64,000 bases of DNA from Pomacea canaliculata. Its lineage: Eukaryota > Mollusca > Gastropoda > Architaenioglossa > Ampullariidae. The stretch covers positions 26,666,927 through 26,730,926 of the forward strand of contig NC_037594.1 of NCBI RefSeq assembly GCF_003073045.1, given 5' to 3'. A program made the translations under genes and the position numbers. The number at the start of each line of letters is the position of its first letter. The stretch's first letter is position 1. Positions 63,701-64,000 of the stretch are shown piece after piece. The notes under the pieces were generated by a model. That model saw only the letters and a list, made by a program, of their open reading frames with translations, was not told where the DNA came from and ran no database searches.

Positions 63701-64000
63701 ACTTCTGATTCCATTTGTCTCATCAAAAGGAAGACAGATCAAAGTGCCAGCTAATTTGCCTGGAGTTCTGAACAGTAGGGATGCCTTTGCATCTGATGAT
63801 GAGGCAGAAAATGACATTAAAATGCCTAAACGCAAAAGGAAAGGAAAGCCAAGAAAAATGGCCAAAAGTAATGAGGAAGAAGATATATTAAGTTCAAAAA
63901 CTGAGAAAAATGAGGTGGGAGAAAGCAGATTTTTAAAAAATTCAAATGAAGATATTCACGCTGGTGAAATTGAGTTTGAAAATCGCATGGATGACATTAA
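60797..64000 (+). CDS. Unrecognised protein, 5' portion (four coding exons, 428 aa seen)
   Basis: Exons: 60797-60819 (MENDATLR split at the donor), 61795-61994, 62425-62888, 63402 to beyond the window. All junctions are GT-AG and in phase, so the N-terminus reads MENDATLRVGNIMSDSDD. Residues ~20-230 are rich in Ser, Thr, Val and Gln with few charged residues (TIITLHTLPFVEGGQ, SVGQTVAAACLHMT), the style of transcription-factor activation regions. Exon 4 opens with a more ordered helical segment (TRVCAKLNAAVMNIVP, then VVRVHNRLKDLLNLPQY). A basic nuclear-localisation-like cluster PKRKRKGKPRKMAK follows at about residues 370-384, then an acidic Lys/Glu-rich stretch. No domain was recognised. A nuclear regulator is an inference. 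The gene continues past the window and is divergent from MED24. Confidence 0.75.
61173..61197. repeat. (CT)n/(CA)n microsatellite
   Basis: Adjacent CT and CA dinucleotide runs in the first intron of the unrecognised plus-strand gene; further CT runs lie just upstream. Confidence 0.85.

Overview
The window is animal nuclear DNA. It is AT-rich, with many short exons, GT-AG introns of hundreds of bases to about 3 kb, and many short non-autonomous transposons and tRNA-derived SINEs. Conserved proteins (26S proteasome, Mediator, SAP-domain RNP) and the repeat types fit a lophotrochozoan, most likely a gastropod mollusc. That placement is inference; species cannot be fixed from sequence alone.

Layout: (1) 976-8069, minus strand: an eight-exon aldo/keto reductase of 336 aa with an intact Asp-Tyr-Lys-His tetrad. 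(2) 8.2-12.0 kb: a GC-richer transposon patch just upstream of that gene. It holds a TA-flanked MITE, a 1.9 kb CAGTGGCGTAGGAA-ended element, a hAT MITE with a perfect 8-bp target duplication, a SINE fragment and a 498-bp mariner/pogo-type MITE. (3) 12.0-21.3 kb: no gene seen; it holds a SINE-like repeat and a perfect 20-bp inverted repeat. (4) 21330-22613, minus: a single-exon ankyrin/SOCS-box (ASB-type) E3 adaptor. (5) 23.07-24.84 kb, plus: a poorly resolved candidate gene head-to-head with the ASB gene. (6) 28711-38075, minus: PSMD11/Rpn6, 13 exons, 421 aa. (7) 38.1-41.9 kb: a decayed cytochrome P450 fragment and two hAT-type elements. (8) 41999-46366, plus: SARNP, 10 exons, 236 aa. (9) 46879-59675, minus: MED24, 22 coding exons, 1011 aa, tail-to-tail with SARNP. 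(10) 60797-end, plus: the first four coding exons of an unrecognised protein, head-to-head with MED24.

The genes do not form a pathway. They are housekeeping or regulatory genes: protein turnover (PSMD11, ASB-type adaptor), transcription (MED24), mRNP assembly and export (SARNP) and NADPH-dependent carbonyl metabolism (aldo/keto reductase). Exon boundaries were read by hand from splice consensus, frame and phase. For the aldo/keto reductase, PSMD11, SARNP and MED24 every junction keeps frame and the total length matches the family, so these models are strong.

No CRISPR array, rRNA, functional tRNA or clear virus-like element was seen. The most interesting leads are the unresolved gene at 23-25 kb, an in-frame alternative initiator exon in PSMD11 intron 1, the 20-bp perfect inverted repeat near 19.6-20.0 kb, a 38-bp tandem array grown inside a dispersed repeat, and several transposons with exact target-site duplications.
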